34,606 bases of DNA from Lentisphaerota bacterium (GTDB lineage: Bacteria > Verrucomicrobiota > Kiritimatiellia > UBA8416 > JAIOPI01), in NCBI GenBank assembly GCA_021413965.1, contig JAIOPI010000005.1, positions 1 to 34,606 of the forward strand, written 5' to 3'. A model generated the notes under the pieces. That model was not told where the DNA came from, ran no database searches, and worked only from the letters and a program-made list of their open reading frames with translations. The stretch's first letter is position 1; each line of letters begins with the position of its first letter. A program made the translations under genes and the position numbers. Positions 7,923 to 17,223 of this stretch are shown piece after piece.

Positions 7923-10900
7923 AATCGCGTTTATGATCCGTGCCCTCATCAACTTCAGCGCCGGCCATCGCTCGCTGGTGATTCTCCTTGTCGTGGCGGC
8001 CGTCGTCTTTGCCATCCACGCCATGCAGTCCATCCGGCTGGATGCCATCCCCGATCTCAGCGACACCCAGGTCATCGTCTCCACACGCTGGGACCGCAGC
8101 CCGGATATTCTCGAAGACCAGGTCACCTACCCCATCATCGCCGCCCTGCTGGGCGCCCCGCGCGTCAAGGCCATCCGCGGCTTCAGCGACTTCGGCTACT
8201 CCTTCGTTTACGTCATCTTTGAAGACGGGACGGACCTGTACTGGGCGCGCTCCCGCGTACTCGAGTACCTCGCCAAACTGCAGGGCAGCCTGCCGGAAGG
8301 GGCCACGCCCGAACTCGGGCCCGACGCCACAGGCGTGGGCTGGGTGTTCCAGTATGCGCTCGTCGACCACAGCGGCACGCACAACCTCGCCGAACTGCGC
8401 AGCCTCCAGGACTGGAATCTGCGCTACGCCCTCCAGAGCGTTCCCGGCGTCTCGGAAGTGGCCGGGATCGGCGGCTTCCAGAAGCAGTACCAGGTCACGC
8501 TGGATCCCGTGCGGCAGCAGAGCTATGGCGTGTCGCTCATGCAGGTGGCCGACGCCATTCGCCGCAGCAACGGCGAAACCGGCGGACGCCTGCTGGAATG
8601 GGCCGGGCGCGAATTCATGGTGCGGGCCCGCGGTTACGCACGTTCCGTGGACGACCTGGGCGCCGCCGTGGTGAAGGCTGGCGCCGACGGCACACCCGTG
8701 CTGCTGCGCGACGTCGCCACCATCCGCCTCGGGCCGCAACTCCGGCGCGGCATCTCGGATCTCGACGGACAGGGGGACTCCGTCGGCGGCATCGTCGTCA
8801 TGCGCCACGGCGAGAACGCCCTGCGGGTCATCGACCGCGTCAAAGCCAAGCTGGCCGAAATCAAGCCCTCCCTGCCCGCGGGGCTTGAGGTCGTGACCAC
8901 CTACGACCGCTCCGAGCTGATCCGCGATTCGATCCACACCCTCAAGCATGAGTTGCTGCTGGAAATGCTCATCGTCAGCGCGGTCATTCTCTTCTTCCTG
9001 TGGCACGTGCCGTCGGCCATCGTCCCCATCGTCACGATTCCCATCTCCGTCTCGCTCGCGTTCATCCCCATGTATGGCCTCGGCATCTCCTCCAACATCA
9101 TGAGCCTGGCCGGTATCGCCATCTCCATCGGCGTGCTCGTGGATGGGGCGATCGTCGAAGTTGAAAATGCCTACAATAAGATCGAGCGCTGGCACGCCGG
9201 TGGCCGGCAGGGCGATTTTCACAAGGTGCGCCTGGAAGCGCTCATGGAGGTCGGGCCCTCCGTCTTCTTCTCCCTGCTCGTGATTGCCGTGTCGTTCCTT
9301 CCCGTCTTTACGCTCGTGGCTCAGGAAGGGCGCCTGTTCAAGCCCCTCGCCTACACCAAAACCCTGACCATCGCTATCGCGGCGCTCCTCGCCGTGACCC
9401 TCGATCCTGCCGTGCGCATGCTGTTCACCCGCATGGACCCCTTTCGGTTCCGTCCGCGCTGGCTGGCGCGGCTGGCCACGGGCCTCGCCGTCGGCACCTA
9501 CCGCCCCGAGGAGCGCCACCCGGTCAGCCGCTGGCTCTTCCGCCTCTATGAACCGCCCTGCCGCTGGGTCCTCCGCCACCCCGTCGTCACGATCCTGCTG
9601 GCCCTCGCGACGGTCGTCGGCACCATCCCGGCCTATCTCAAGCTCGGGCACGAATTCATGCCCCCCTTGAACGAAGGCGTGATCCTCTACATGCCCACCA
9701 CCATGCCCGGCATCTCCATCACCGAGGCCCAGCGCCTGCTGGAAACGCAGGACCGCATCCTGCGCTCCTTCCCCGAAGTCGAGTCGGTCTTCGGCAAGGC
9801 TGGCCGGGCCGACACGCCCACCGATCCGGCCCCGCTGTCCATGATGGAAACCACGATCGTCCTCAAGCCCCGCGATCAGTGGCGCCCGCTGCCGCGCTGG
9901 TATTCCGCCTGGGCGCCCGCGCCGCTGAGCTCCGCCCTGCGGCACGTCTGGCCAGACCGCCGGTCCTGGGACGAACTGGTGGATGAGATGGACCGGGCGC
10001 TGCAAATTCCCGGCTGCATCAACGCCTGGACCATGCCCATCAAAGGCCGCATCGACATGCTGTCCACAGGCGTGCGAACGCCGGTCGGAATCAAAATTTT
10101 CGGCTCGGACCTCGCGGAAATCGAGCGCGTGGGCGAGCAGGTCGAGGCCGTGGTGCGCACCGTGCCGGGCACGCGCAGCGTCTACGCCGAGCGGTCGGCC
10201 GGCGGCTTTTTCGTGGACTTCGTTCCGCGCCGCGAGGCCCTCGCCCGCCACGGGCTCTCCGTCGCGGATCTGCAGGACGTCATCATGGCCGCCGTGGGAG
10301 GCGAAACCGTCACCACCACCGTCGAGGGCCGCGGCCGCTACAGCGTCAACCTGCGCTACCCGCGCGACCTGCGCGCCAACCTCGACGACCTCGCGCGCAT
10401 CCTGATCACAACCCCCGGCGGCGCCCAGATTCCCGTCGGCGACGTGGCCGACCTCGCCCTCGTCAACGGGCCCGGCATGATCCGCGACGAAAACGGGATG
10501 CTCGCCGGTTATGTCTATGTCGACCTCTCGGGCCGCGATGTCGGCGGCTACGTCGCCGACGCCAAGCGCGCGGTGGAATCACAGGTTCGCCTGCCCGCCG
10601 GCTACTCGCTGAGCTGGAGCGGGCAGTACGAGAACATGCTGCGCGTGCGCGAGCGGCTCAAGGTCATCATCCCCGTGACCATTCTGCTGATCTTCCTGTT
10701 GCTCTATCTCAATACGCAGTCGGCCTTCAAGGCGTTCGTCGTGATGCTGGCCGTGCCCTTCTCGCTGGTCGGCGCCGTCTGGCTGCTCAGTGCGCTGGAC
10801 TACAACATCTCCATCGGGGTCTGGGTGGGGATGATCGCCCTCATGGGCCTCGATGCCGAGACCGGCGTCTTCATGCTGCTCTTCCTCGACCTCTCCTACG

Positions 10901-11208
10901 ATGACGCCCGCCGGCGCGGCCGGCTGCGGAACCTGCAGGAGTTGCATGAGGCCATCGTCCACGGCGCCGTGAAACGCATCCGCCCGAAGCTGATGACCGT
11001 GGCCGCCGCCACCGCCGGCCTGCTGCCCATCATGTGGTCAACCGGCACCGGCGCCGACCTGATGAAGCGCGTGGCCGCCCCCATGGTCGGCGGGCTGGCC
11101 TCCTCGTTCATCATGGAGCTACTCGTCTACCCCGCCATCTACCTGCTCTGGAAATGGCACCACGACGTCCGCCCCACCCTCACGGACGCCGACAAGCAGC
11201 ACGCCTGA
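7912..11208 (+). CDS. cusA: CusA-type heavy-metal RND efflux pump (Cu/Ag)
   Basis: 1098 aa inner membrane proton-driven pump with 12 expected helices and two large periplasmic loops. Sequence tracks E. coli CusA throughout (LDAIPDLSDTQVIVST, FEDGTDLYWARSRVLEYL, ELGPDATGVGWVFQYALVD). The three methionines that line the Cu/Ag path (CusA M573, M623, M672) appear conserved as M594 in LYMPTT, M644 in LSMMETT and M716 in RIDMLSTG. D411 in the VDGAIVEVEN helix corresponds to the proton-relay Asp. About 22 extra residues sit between M644 and M716 relative to E. coli. An in-frame TAA at 7888 limits the start to ATG 7912 or 7933. It is the last gene of the operon. Confidence 0.95.
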   Translation: MPHEIAFMIRALINFSAGHRSLVILLVVAAVVFAIHAMQSIRLDAIPDLSDTQVIVSTRWDRSPDILEDQVTYPIIAALLGAPRVKAIRGFSDFGYSFVYVIFEDGTDLYWARSRVLEYLAKLQGSLPEGATPELGPDATGVGWVFQYALVDHSGTHNLAELRSLQDWNLRYALQSVPGVSEVAGIGGFQKQYQVTLDPVRQQSYGVSLMQVADAIRRSNGETGGRLLEWAGREFMVRARGYARSVDDLGAAVVKAGADGTPVLLRDVATIRLGPQLRRGISDLDGQGDSVGGIVVMRHGENALRVIDRVKAKLAEIKPSLPAGLEVVTTYDRSELIRDSIHTLKHELLLEMLIVSAVILFFLWHVPSAIVPIVTIPISVSLAFIPMYGLGISSNIMSLAGIAISIGVLVDGAIVEVENAYNKIERWHAGGRQGDFHKVRLEALMEVGPSVFFSLLVIAVSFLPVFTLVAQEGRLFKPLAYTKTLTIAIAALLAVTLDPAVRMLFTRMDPFRFRPRWLARLATGLAVGTYRPEERHPVSRWLFRLYEPPCRWVLRHPVVTILLALATVVGTIPAYLKLGHEFMPPLNEGVILYMPTTMPGISITEAQRLLETQDRILRSFPEVESVFGKAGRADTPTDPAPLSMMETTIVLKPRDQWRPLPRWYSAWAPAPLSSALRHVWPDRRSWDELVDEMDRALQIPGCINAWTMPIKGRIDMLSTGVRTPVGIKIFGSDLAEIERVGEQVEAVVRTVPGTRSVYAERSAGGFFVDFVPRREALARHGLSVADLQDVIMAAVGGETVTTTVEGRGRYSVNLRYPRDLRANLDDLARILITTPGGAQIPVGDVADLALVNGPGMIRDENGMLAGYVYVDLSGRDVGGYVADAKRAVESQVRLPAGYSLSWSGQYENMLRVRERLKVIIPVTILLIFLLLYLNTQSAFKAFVVMLAVPFSLVGAVWLLSALDYNISIGVWVGMIALMGLDAETGVFMLLFLDLSYDDARRRGRLRNLQELHEAIVHGAVKRIRPKLMTVAAATAGLLPIMWSTGTGADLMKRVAAPMVGGLASSFIMELLVYPAIYLLWKWHHDVRPTLTDADKQHA

Positions 11209-11218
11209 GGATACCGCG

Positions 11219-11245
11219 GCGCCGCCCGGCATGCCCTGGCGGCGC
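11219..11245. terminator. GC hairpin between convergent genes
   Basis: GCGCCGCC (11219-11226) pairs perfectly with GGCGGCGC (11238-11245) in the 43-bp gap between the convergent cusA and acyl-CoA synthetase genes. No T-tract follows on either strand, so it is a weak candidate for a bidirectional terminator or mRNA 3' stabiliser. Confidence 0.35.
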
Positions 11246-11251
11246 GAGCGC

Positions 11252-13927
11252 TCAGTTCAGCTTCAGCTCAGCCTTGTACGAGTCCTCGGTCCCCGTGATC
11301 GTGAATTTGCGCTTCTCGAAGAGATGCTTCATCACGTGGTTGTCACGCAGGAAAGTCGCATACACCTGGTTGACGCCGCGCTTGCGCGCCAGCTCCAAGA
11401 TGTAGTCCGTGAAGATGTTGCCCAGCCCCTGGTTCTGCCAGGGATCCGCCACCACGATCGCAAATTCCGCCGTCTCGTTGTACGGATCCGCAATGATGCG
11501 CACCACGCCCGCCATCTTGCGCTGCCCGCCATCATTCACTTCCGCAATGATCGCCAGCTCGCGGTCGTAATCAATCTGCGTGTAGCGCACGAGCATCTCG
11601 TGCGTGACGTTCTTGACCAGCTGGAAGAAGCGGAAGCGCTGCGTCTTCGGCGAGAAGTTCCGGAACATCTCCGCTTCGAGCGGCTCGTCTTCCGGGCGGA
11701 TCGGCCGCAGCTGCACGCTCAAGCCCGTCTTGAGCTGAACCACGCGCTCCAGATCCTTCGGATAGGGCGAAATAACCAGATGGCCGTAGGGCTCCACCGG
11801 GTTCTTGATCACGGCCTCGTCCAGGATGATCTTGGCATCCATGACGACGCCGCCCTTCATGTCAATCCCGAACGGGTTGATATCGACTTCCTTGATCTCC
11901 GGGAAATCCATGATGAGGTAAGCGAACTTGTTGAGCAGGAACTGCAGCGAGCGCAGTTCCACGCCTTCCATGCCGCGGTACCCCTTGAGGAGCGTGTACA
12001 CATGCGTGTCCTCGATCAGGCGGCGGGAGAGCGCCATGTTCAGCGGCGGCAGCGCGATGTTCGTGTCGCGGAACACTTCCACCGCCACGCCGCCCATGCC
12101 AAAGACAATCACCGGACCGAAGATGGGGTCCTTCTTGCAGCCGATCAGCAGTTCGTACTTCTTACGCGACATTTCCTCGATCAGGATCCCTTGAATCCGC
12201 GCCTCCGGCCGCTTGGCCTTGACCCGGTCCAGGATGCCGGTGTACGCCGCCTCCGCCGCCGTCGCCGTGGTCACGCCCACCACCACGCCGCCGACATCCG
12301 TCTTGTGCAGGATGTCCGCCGAGAGGATCTTCATGACCACGGGGAAGCCAACCTGCTCCGCAATGGCGACGGCCTCCTTCGCCGACGTGGCCACGCCGTG
12401 TTTCCCCACGGGAATGTCATAGTTCGAAATGAATTCCTTGGCCTCGGTCTCCGTCAGCGATGTGCGCCCTTCCGCGACCACCTTGGCGATGATGTCGCGG
12501 TTCGCCTGCGTCTTGGGCACAAACTCCGACGGTGTGGACTCCGGCGTTTCGTGCAGCAGCTCAAGGTTGCGCGAGTATTGCACCATGTGCATGAAACAGG
12601 TCACCGCCTGCTCGGGGGTCTCGAAGACGGGAATGCCCGCGTTCAAGAGCACCTCCTGCCCGCGCGCCACGTCATCCGCTCCCATCCAGGAGGCCAGCAG
12701 CGTCTTGCCAGGCTGCTTGGGCAGGGAGACAATCTCCTGCGCAATCTCGGCCGGGAGCGTCATGGCCTGCGGGGTCAGCACCACCAGCACGCCATCCGTC
12801 GCTTCGTCCTTCAGGCACAGGTCCACCGCTTCCTTGTACCGCACCGGATCGGCATCCCCCAGGACGTCGACCGGGTTGTTATGGCTCCAAGCCGCCGGCA
12901 GCACCTTGTTAAGCGACGTCAGCGTGGAATCCGAGACCGTGGCGAGCTGGCCGCCAAGCTGCATGAGGCGATCCGTCGCGATGACGCCCGGGCCGCCCGC
13001 GTTCGTCACGATCGCCAGGCGGTTGCTGCGCGGGCGCGGCTGCGTGGCGAGCGTCTGCGCACAGTTGAACAGCTCCCAGATCGTGTTCACGCGGATGATC
13101 CCCGCGCGCTTGAAGGCCGCATCGAATATCGAGTCGTCGCCGGTCAGGCTCCCCGTGTGCGACATGGCCGCCTTGGCGCCCGCGCTGCTGCGGCCCACCT
13201 TCAGCACGATGATCGGCTTCGTCCGCGCAAATGCCCGCGCCGCACTCATGAACCGCTTCGCGTTGCTCAGCGATTCCATGTAAATCAGAATGCTCGACGT
13301 CTCGGAGTCCGAGCCGAAGTAATCGATCAAGTCGTGGAACCCAATGTCGCCCATCGAGCCGATGGACACGAAATGGCTGAAGCCAACCTTGTTGTGCACG
13401 GCCCAGTCGAGAATCGACGTGCACAGCGCCCCGCTCTGGGAAATGAACGCGAGCTTGCCCGGCAGCGCCATCTTGTTGGCAAAGCTGGCGTTGAGCTTGA
13501 TCGACGGCTTGATGAAACCCAGGCAGTTCGGCCCCAGGATGCGCATGCCGTAGCGGCGCGCCGACTCCAGCGCCTGCGCAAACAGCCGCTGCCCCTCCTC
13601 GCCCGCCTCCATGAACCCAGCGGAAATGATGACCATCGCCCCGACGCCGGCCTGGCCGCACTGCTCCGTCACCTGCGGAATGGTGGACGCCGGTGTCGCC
13701 ACCACCGCCAGGTCCACGCGATCTGGAACATCATTGATGGTGGGATAGGCCTTGACCCCCAGCACGCTCTTGCGCTTCGAATTGATCGGATACACGATCC
13801 CGGGATAGCCGCTGCCGATCAGGTTGCGCATGAGCGCATGCCCGACGCTGCCGACTTTGTCCGTCGCCCCGATCACGGCCACGGTTTCCGGATTGAAGAG
13901 CTGGTGGAGTTTTTCCGCACTGTTCAT
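11252..13927 (-). CDS. ADP-forming acyl-CoA synthetase / GNAT acetyltransferase fusion (PatZ/Pka-like)
   Basis: 891 aa. Domains in order: CoA-binding Rossmann (about 8-105, VAVIGATDKVGSVG), succinyl-CoA ligase-like domains (about 135-440, ILGPNCLGFIKP, FISQSGALC), an ATP-grasp domain (about 490-705, VMKILSADILHKTDVGGV), and a C-terminal GNAT (about 730-885, acetyl-CoA loop in WQNQGLG). This is the E. coli PatZ protein-lysine acetyltransferase layout and length. Unlike E. coli PatZ as I remember it, the synthetase active-site motif is intact: SHTGSLTG with His at about residue 257, the phosphohistidine of ADP-forming acetyl-CoA synthetases. It may therefore make acyl-CoA as well as acetylate proteins. 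A GTG 16 codons upstream is disfavoured: it has no usable Shine-Dalgarno and sits at the expected transcription start. GGAA precedes ATG 13927. Confidence 0.88.
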   Translation of the reverse strand: MNSAEKLHQLFNPETVAVIGATDKVGSVGHALMRNLIGSGYPGIVYPINSKRKSVLGVKAYPTINDVPDRVDLAVVATPASTIPQVTEQCGQAGVGAMVIISAGFMEAGEEGQRLFAQALESARRYGMRILGPNCLGFIKPSIKLNASFANKMALPGKLAFISQSGALCTSILDWAVHNKVGFSHFVSIGSMGDIGFHDLIDYFGSDSETSSILIYMESLSNAKRFMSAARAFARTKPIIVLKVGRSSAGAKAAMSHTGSLTGDDSIFDAAFKRAGIIRVNTIWELFNCAQTLATQPRPRSNRLAIVTNAGGPGVIATDRLMQLGGQLATVSDSTLTSLNKVLPAAWSHNNPVDVLGDADPVRYKEAVDLCLKDEATDGVLVVLTPQAMTLPAEIAQEIVSLPKQPGKTLLASWMGADDVARGQEVLLNAGIPVFETPEQAVTCFMHMVQYSRNLELLHETPESTPSEFVPKTQANRDIIAKVVAEGRTSLTETEAKEFISNYDIPVGKHGVATSAKEAVAIAEQVGFPVVMKILSADILHKTDVGGVVVGVTTATAAEAAYTGILDRVKAKRPEARIQGILIEEMSRKKYELLIGCKKDPIFGPVIVFGMGGVAVEVFRDTNIALPPLNMALSRRLIEDTHVYTLLKGYRGMEGVELRSLQFLLNKFAYLIMDFPEIKEVDINPFGIDMKGGVVMDAKIILDEAVIKNPVEPYGHLVISPYPKDLERVVQLKTGLSVQLRPIRPEDEPLEAEMFRNFSPKTQRFRFFQLVKNVTHEMLVRYTQIDYDRELAIIAEVNDGGQRKMAGVVRIIADPYNETAEFAIVVADPWQNQGLGNIFTDYILELARKRGVNQVYATFLRDNHVMKHLFEKRKFTITGTEDSYKAELKLN

Positions 13928-13981
13928 GAGCTGATTCCAATTCGCAAGGCGCGCCAGCGCCGGTTCTATGGACACTCTTAA

Positions 13982-14010
13982 TCGTTAACATTTTGGCGGA
14001 TTGATGTAAA
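13982..14010 (-). promoter_or_regulatory. Candidate promoter for the acyl-CoA synthetase/GNAT gene
   Basis: On the minus strand, TTTACA (14010-14005) is a 5-of-6 -35; 17 bases later TAACGA (13987-13982) is a weak -10. Predicted transcription would start about 13975, giving a leader of roughly 50 nt to ATG 13927. The region is visibly AT-richer than its surroundings. The opposite-strand kinase gene starts at 14211, so this is a divergent control region. Confidence 0.3.
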
Positions 14011-14210
14011 CAACATGTGAGCCACCCGCAAGAAAACGCCAAAGTTCCGCCCGCAAGGACGGTCGATGCCTTGAAGTCAGCCAGCGCGCACGCTATCCTC
14101 ACCCTATCGATGGCGAACTAACGCAAGGATGGTAGGCTGCGGATCGGATCGGGAGAACACGGGAAAACGCCCCGGTTACAGCCTTGTTCGCAGAGGACCG
14201 GACCACCCCT

Positions 14211-15785
14211 ATGGCCGCACACTCGCCTATCAAGCCGCGTCGAACCCCGCGTCGGGTCGCGGTGGCCGTCGCGATCATCGTCCTGCCCGTCATGCTTCTG
14301 AGCGTCATGGCCGCCCGTCACATCCGCCATATTGCCGCCGCCGCGGGACAGCGCGAAGCCACGGCCCTCAACCAGTTCGCCCGCCTCGCCGCCCGTGAAC
14401 TCTCCCACCGCCTGACCCAACTCGAAGAAGACGTCATCGGCTTCCTCGATCCCGCCACGGAAGAATCGCTGACCAGTTCCCTCGAACTGGCGGAACTGGC
14501 CTTCCCCGGCATCGGCGGCTTCGCCCTGATGGCCGACGGGCGCGTCCTCTACCCCCGCCCGGACGATGGCGTCCCCGGCGAAACCGCCTCACGCGCGGCG
14601 TTCGTGCAGGCCCATCGCGCGGACGTGTTTGCCCCGCTGAGTGCCGACGGACTCGGTCATCTCTTCCTGACCGACGCACCATCTCCCTGGTTTGCCACCC
14701 TGCACGCCCTGCGCTCCGGATCCACGAACGGCGTCGTGGGCATCATCTGGGGTGCGGAGCGACTGGACAACTGGTGCGCTGAGGTCGCCCGCGATATGCT
14801 TCCCGACGGGTACATCCTGCAGCTGCTGGGCCCGGGCCAACAGGTCCTGTATCCGCGGGGCCAATCGCTTGCCCCCGTCCCGGAAGCGGGCCCCGCCCCC
14901 CTGGTGGCGGACGCCCTGCTCCCCGCCCACTCCTTTCCCTGGACCTTGCGCGTGGCACCTCATGATCCGAATCAACTACCGCGCCTGATTCACAACCAGG
15001 TCATGCTCCAAACCGCCGCCCTGGCCGCCCTCTGCCTCCTCATCTTGGCCGGCCTGGCCATGCTCGTCTCCGTCACGCTCCGCGAGGTCGAACTCGGCCG
15101 CATGAAGGCGGACTTCGCCGCCAACGTCTCGCACGAACTGCGCACGCCCCTGTCCCTGATTCGCGCCGCCGCCGAATCCCTCACAACCCGGCCGGACCTC
15201 GATGCCGCGCGCCAGTCGAAGTACCTGCGCATCCTCGCCACCGAGACCCAGCGGCTTTCCGATCTGGTCGACACCGTCCTGCGCTTCTCCCGCATTCAGC
15301 GCGGCACGCAGCGCTTCACCCCCGTGCGCGCCGACGTGGGCGCCGCCGTCCAATCCTTCCTCGCCCGCTATCGCCTCTACCTCGACGAGCAGGGCTTTGC
15401 CCTCCAGGAACACTTGCCCGCCGAACCCCTGTGCGCCCCCCTGGACATCGAGGGCCTGCACCTCGTGCTCGCCAACCTGATTGAGAACGCCGTCAAGTTC
15501 TCGCCGCAGCACAAGAACATCACCGTCTCCGTCGAACGTCGCGGCGCCGAGGCCGCCATCAGCGTGACCGATCGGGGCATCGGCATCGCCCCGGACATGC
15601 ATGCGCGCATCTTCGAAAGCTTCTACCGCGTGGAAGCACACGCCACCAAGGAAACCCGCGGCACCGGCATCGGCTTGGCGCTGGTCAAGGAGATCGCCGC
15701 CGCGCATAATGGCCGCGTCACAGTCGACAGCACCCCCGGCGCCGGCGCCACCTTCACCGTCTGGCTGCCGGTGGCGGACGCCTGA
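14211..15785 (+). CDS. Membrane sensor histidine kinase
   Basis: 524 aa. Helix 1 (about residues 16-35, VAVAVAIIVLPVMLLSVMAA) and helix 2 (about 266-290, AALAALCLLILAGLAMLV) bracket an extracytoplasmic sensor domain of about 230 residues that I do not recognise. The cytoplasmic part has HisKA with VSHELRTP (phospho-acceptor about H308) and an HATPase with N box NLIENAVKFSP, DRGIGIAP and RGTGIGLALVKEI. No HAMP domain is evident. A TTG nine codons upstream is in frame, but ATG 14211 is a better start. It pairs with the response regulator 23 bases downstream. Confidence 0.92.
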   Translation: MAAHSPIKPRRTPRRVAVAVAIIVLPVMLLSVMAARHIRHIAAAAGQREATALNQFARLAARELSHRLTQLEEDVIGFLDPATEESLTSSLELAELAFPGIGGFALMADGRVLYPRPDDGVPGETASRAAFVQAHRADVFAPLSADGLGHLFLTDAPSPWFATLHALRSGSTNGVVGIIWGAERLDNWCAEVARDMLPDGYILQLLGPGQQVLYPRGQSLAPVPEAGPAPLVADALLPAHSFPWTLRVAPHDPNQLPRLIHNQVMLQTAALAALCLLILAGLAMLVSVTLREVELGRMKADFAANVSHELRTPLSLIRAAAESLTTRPDLDAARQSKYLRILATETQRLSDLVDTVLRFSRIQRGTQRFTPVRADVGAAVQSFLARYRLYLDEQGFALQEHLPAEPLCAPLDIEGLHLVLANLIENAVKFSPQHKNITVSVERRGAEAAISVTDRGIGIAPDMHARIFESFYRVEAHATKETRGTGIGLALVKEIAAAHNGRVTVDSTPGAGATFTVWLPVADA

Positions 15786-15808
15786 CCCGTTCAACGAAGA
15801 GAATCACC

Positions 15809-16489
15809 ATGGCCAAAATCCTGGTTGTTGAAGATGACCCGAACCTGCAGTTCGTGCTGTCGGACAACCTCGGCGCCGATGGCTACGACGTCGCCGTGGC
15901 CGCCACGGGGCGCGAGGGGATCGCCAGGGCGCTGGGCGGCAGCGTCGACCTGATGCTCCTCGACCTCATGCTGCCCGACATCAGCGGGCTCGAGGTCTGC
16001 CGCGCCGTGCGCGCACGCGATGCCTCGCTGCCCATCCTCATCCTCACCGCCAAATCCGATGAGGTCGACAAGGTGGTGGGGCTGGAAGTCGGCGCCGACG
16101 ACTACATCACCAAACCCTTCGGCATGCGCGAACTTCTGGCGCGCGTCCGGGCCGCCTTGCGCCGCCGGCGGGGCCCCGAACCGGACACCATCGCGGAATG
16201 CTGGATCGGCGCGGCCCGCCTGGATTTCAACACCCGGGAACTCGTGCGCGGAAATCAGACCGACTCGCTCACCCGCTACGAGTGCGACCTTGCCCGCTTC
16301 CTGGCGGCGCACCGCGGACAGACGGTGGAGCGCGAGCGCATCCTCGCCGAAGTGTGGGGCGAAGAACCCACGTCGGGTAATCGCACCGTGGACAACTACA
16401 TCGCCCGCCTGCGCGCCAAGGTCGAGCCCATCCCGGCCACCCCGCGCTTTATCATCACCGTCCACGGCACTGGCTACAAACTGGTGTAG
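15809..16489 (+). CDS. OmpR/PhoB-family response regulator
   Basis: 226 aa. The receiver domain has the acidic pair (VVEDD), phospho-acceptor D52 in LMLLDLMLPD, the conserved Thr in LILTAKS and Lys in ITKPFG. The C-terminal winged helix (about 130-226) has the SLTRYECDLARFL start, RTVDNYIARLRAK recognition helix and VHGTGYKL wing. It is phosphorylated by the kinase encoded immediately upstream and regulates transcription of unknown targets. GAAGAGA precedes the ATG. The direct-repeat sites expected for this family are not evident next to it. Confidence 0.95.
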   Translation: MAKILVVEDDPNLQFVLSDNLGADGYDVAVAATGREGIARALGGSVDLMLLDLMLPDISGLEVCRAVRARDASLPILILTAKSDEVDKVVGLEVGADDYITKPFGMRELLARVRAALRRRRGPEPDTIAECWIGAARLDFNTRELVRGNQTDSLTRYECDLARFLAAHRGQTVERERILAEVWGEEPTSGNRTVDNYIARLRAKVEPIPATPRFIITVHGTGYKLV

Positions 16490-16528
16490 GCGCCGCCACC
16501 GGTGCATCCAACGTCATAAGTCTGGATC

Positions 16529-16936
16529 TCAGCCAGCGGTCTCCTCTGCATTCGGCTGGTGAGGAGGGGGCGTATCCCCTTTCAGCCACTCAAGCGCCGC
16601 CTCCAGGTTATAGAATAGGCGGACCTGCTGGCCGAAGTTTAGTGAAACGGTCTCAAGAAACTCAAAGTCCTCTGATGGTTCAGAGATCAGCAGTGCTCTC
16701 CGGCACACAAGTGAGACTCCCTGCGTGTCGATGATTCTTGGCATGCTGTGGATATCCAAGGGCGAGTGCGTGATTCGTGCGTTTCGCAGGTCATTGAGCA
16801 ACTTTCGGCATCCCGTGGAGGCGACAATGCTAGCAAACTCCGCAGCCATTGCTTTCACCAAGGCGGGATCAAGGTCTCCCTCTACGCTTCCATATATTAG
16901 ATCCCGTTCGTGGTCGTATGAAATCCTGTAGTTCAT
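16529..16936 (-). CDS. STAS/SpoIIAA-like small protein
   Basis: 135 aa, soluble. The pattern of an N-terminal beta pair (YRISYDHERDLIYGSVEGDL), a helix, CRKLLNDLRNARI, then FETVSLNFGQQVRLF and EALEWLKGD resembles the STAS/SEC14-like proteins found scattered in many bacteria, often as lone accessory genes. It has a perfect AGGAGG 5 bases before the ATG. Its base composition is less GC-rich than its neighbours (AGT, TTA-type and AT-ending codons appear), which hints at recent acquisition. It is convergent with the response regulator. A strongly folded DNA element lies immediately upstream (16953-17005). Function unknown; ligand or partner binding is plausible for the fold. Confidence 0.7.
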   Translation of the reverse strand: MNYRISYDHERDLIYGSVEGDLDPALVKAMAAEFASIVASTGCRKLLNDLRNARITHSPLDIHSMPRIIDTQGVSLVCRRALLISEPSEDFEFLETVSLNFGQQVRLFYNLEAALEWLKGDTPPPHQPNAEETAG

Positions 16937-16952
16937 AATGCCTCCTAACGTT

Positions 16953-17005
16953 GCCGTTCAGCCTGAGCCGGCTTCCCGGCCATAGGCTAGTGCGGCTGGT
17001 TCGGC
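16953..17005. repeat. Folded inverted-repeat element upstream of the STAS-like gene
   Basis: GCCG-TT-CAGCC (16953-16963) can pair with GGCTG-GTT-CGGC (16994-17005), leaving an internal loop, and an inner GCCGG/CCGGC stem lies between. Read on the minus strand, the right side runs GGCTGAACGGC then CAACGTTAGGAGG into the gene, reminiscent of the right half of an integron attC site (L' box then a GTTAG core). The left core is degenerate. No T-tract is present, so it is not a terminator. Confidence 0.4.
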
Positions 17006-17223
17006 GGTGCGATCGTATCAAGTATGTCGACGGTGACAAGTCTCCAGCGTTGATCAAACGATCTCAGCATGTTGCCGGCCAACGTCGAAAGTCAGGCCCC
17101 GAGCGACATGCGAGGGGACCTGTTGGAGCACGCGTTTCTGGTCGAGCCTGCCGTGGAAATGCTGGTTGGCCGCAACTGGGCCCGTATCGTAACACGTACA
17201 TGCGCGCGGCTTGGTGGGCGGCG

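Noticed and set aside
7714..10251. 845-codon minus-strand frame opposite cusB/cusA
   Set aside because: It is the complement of a strongly conserved RND pump in GC-rich DNA; its His/Asp/Gly-rich composition is typical of antisense shadow frames.
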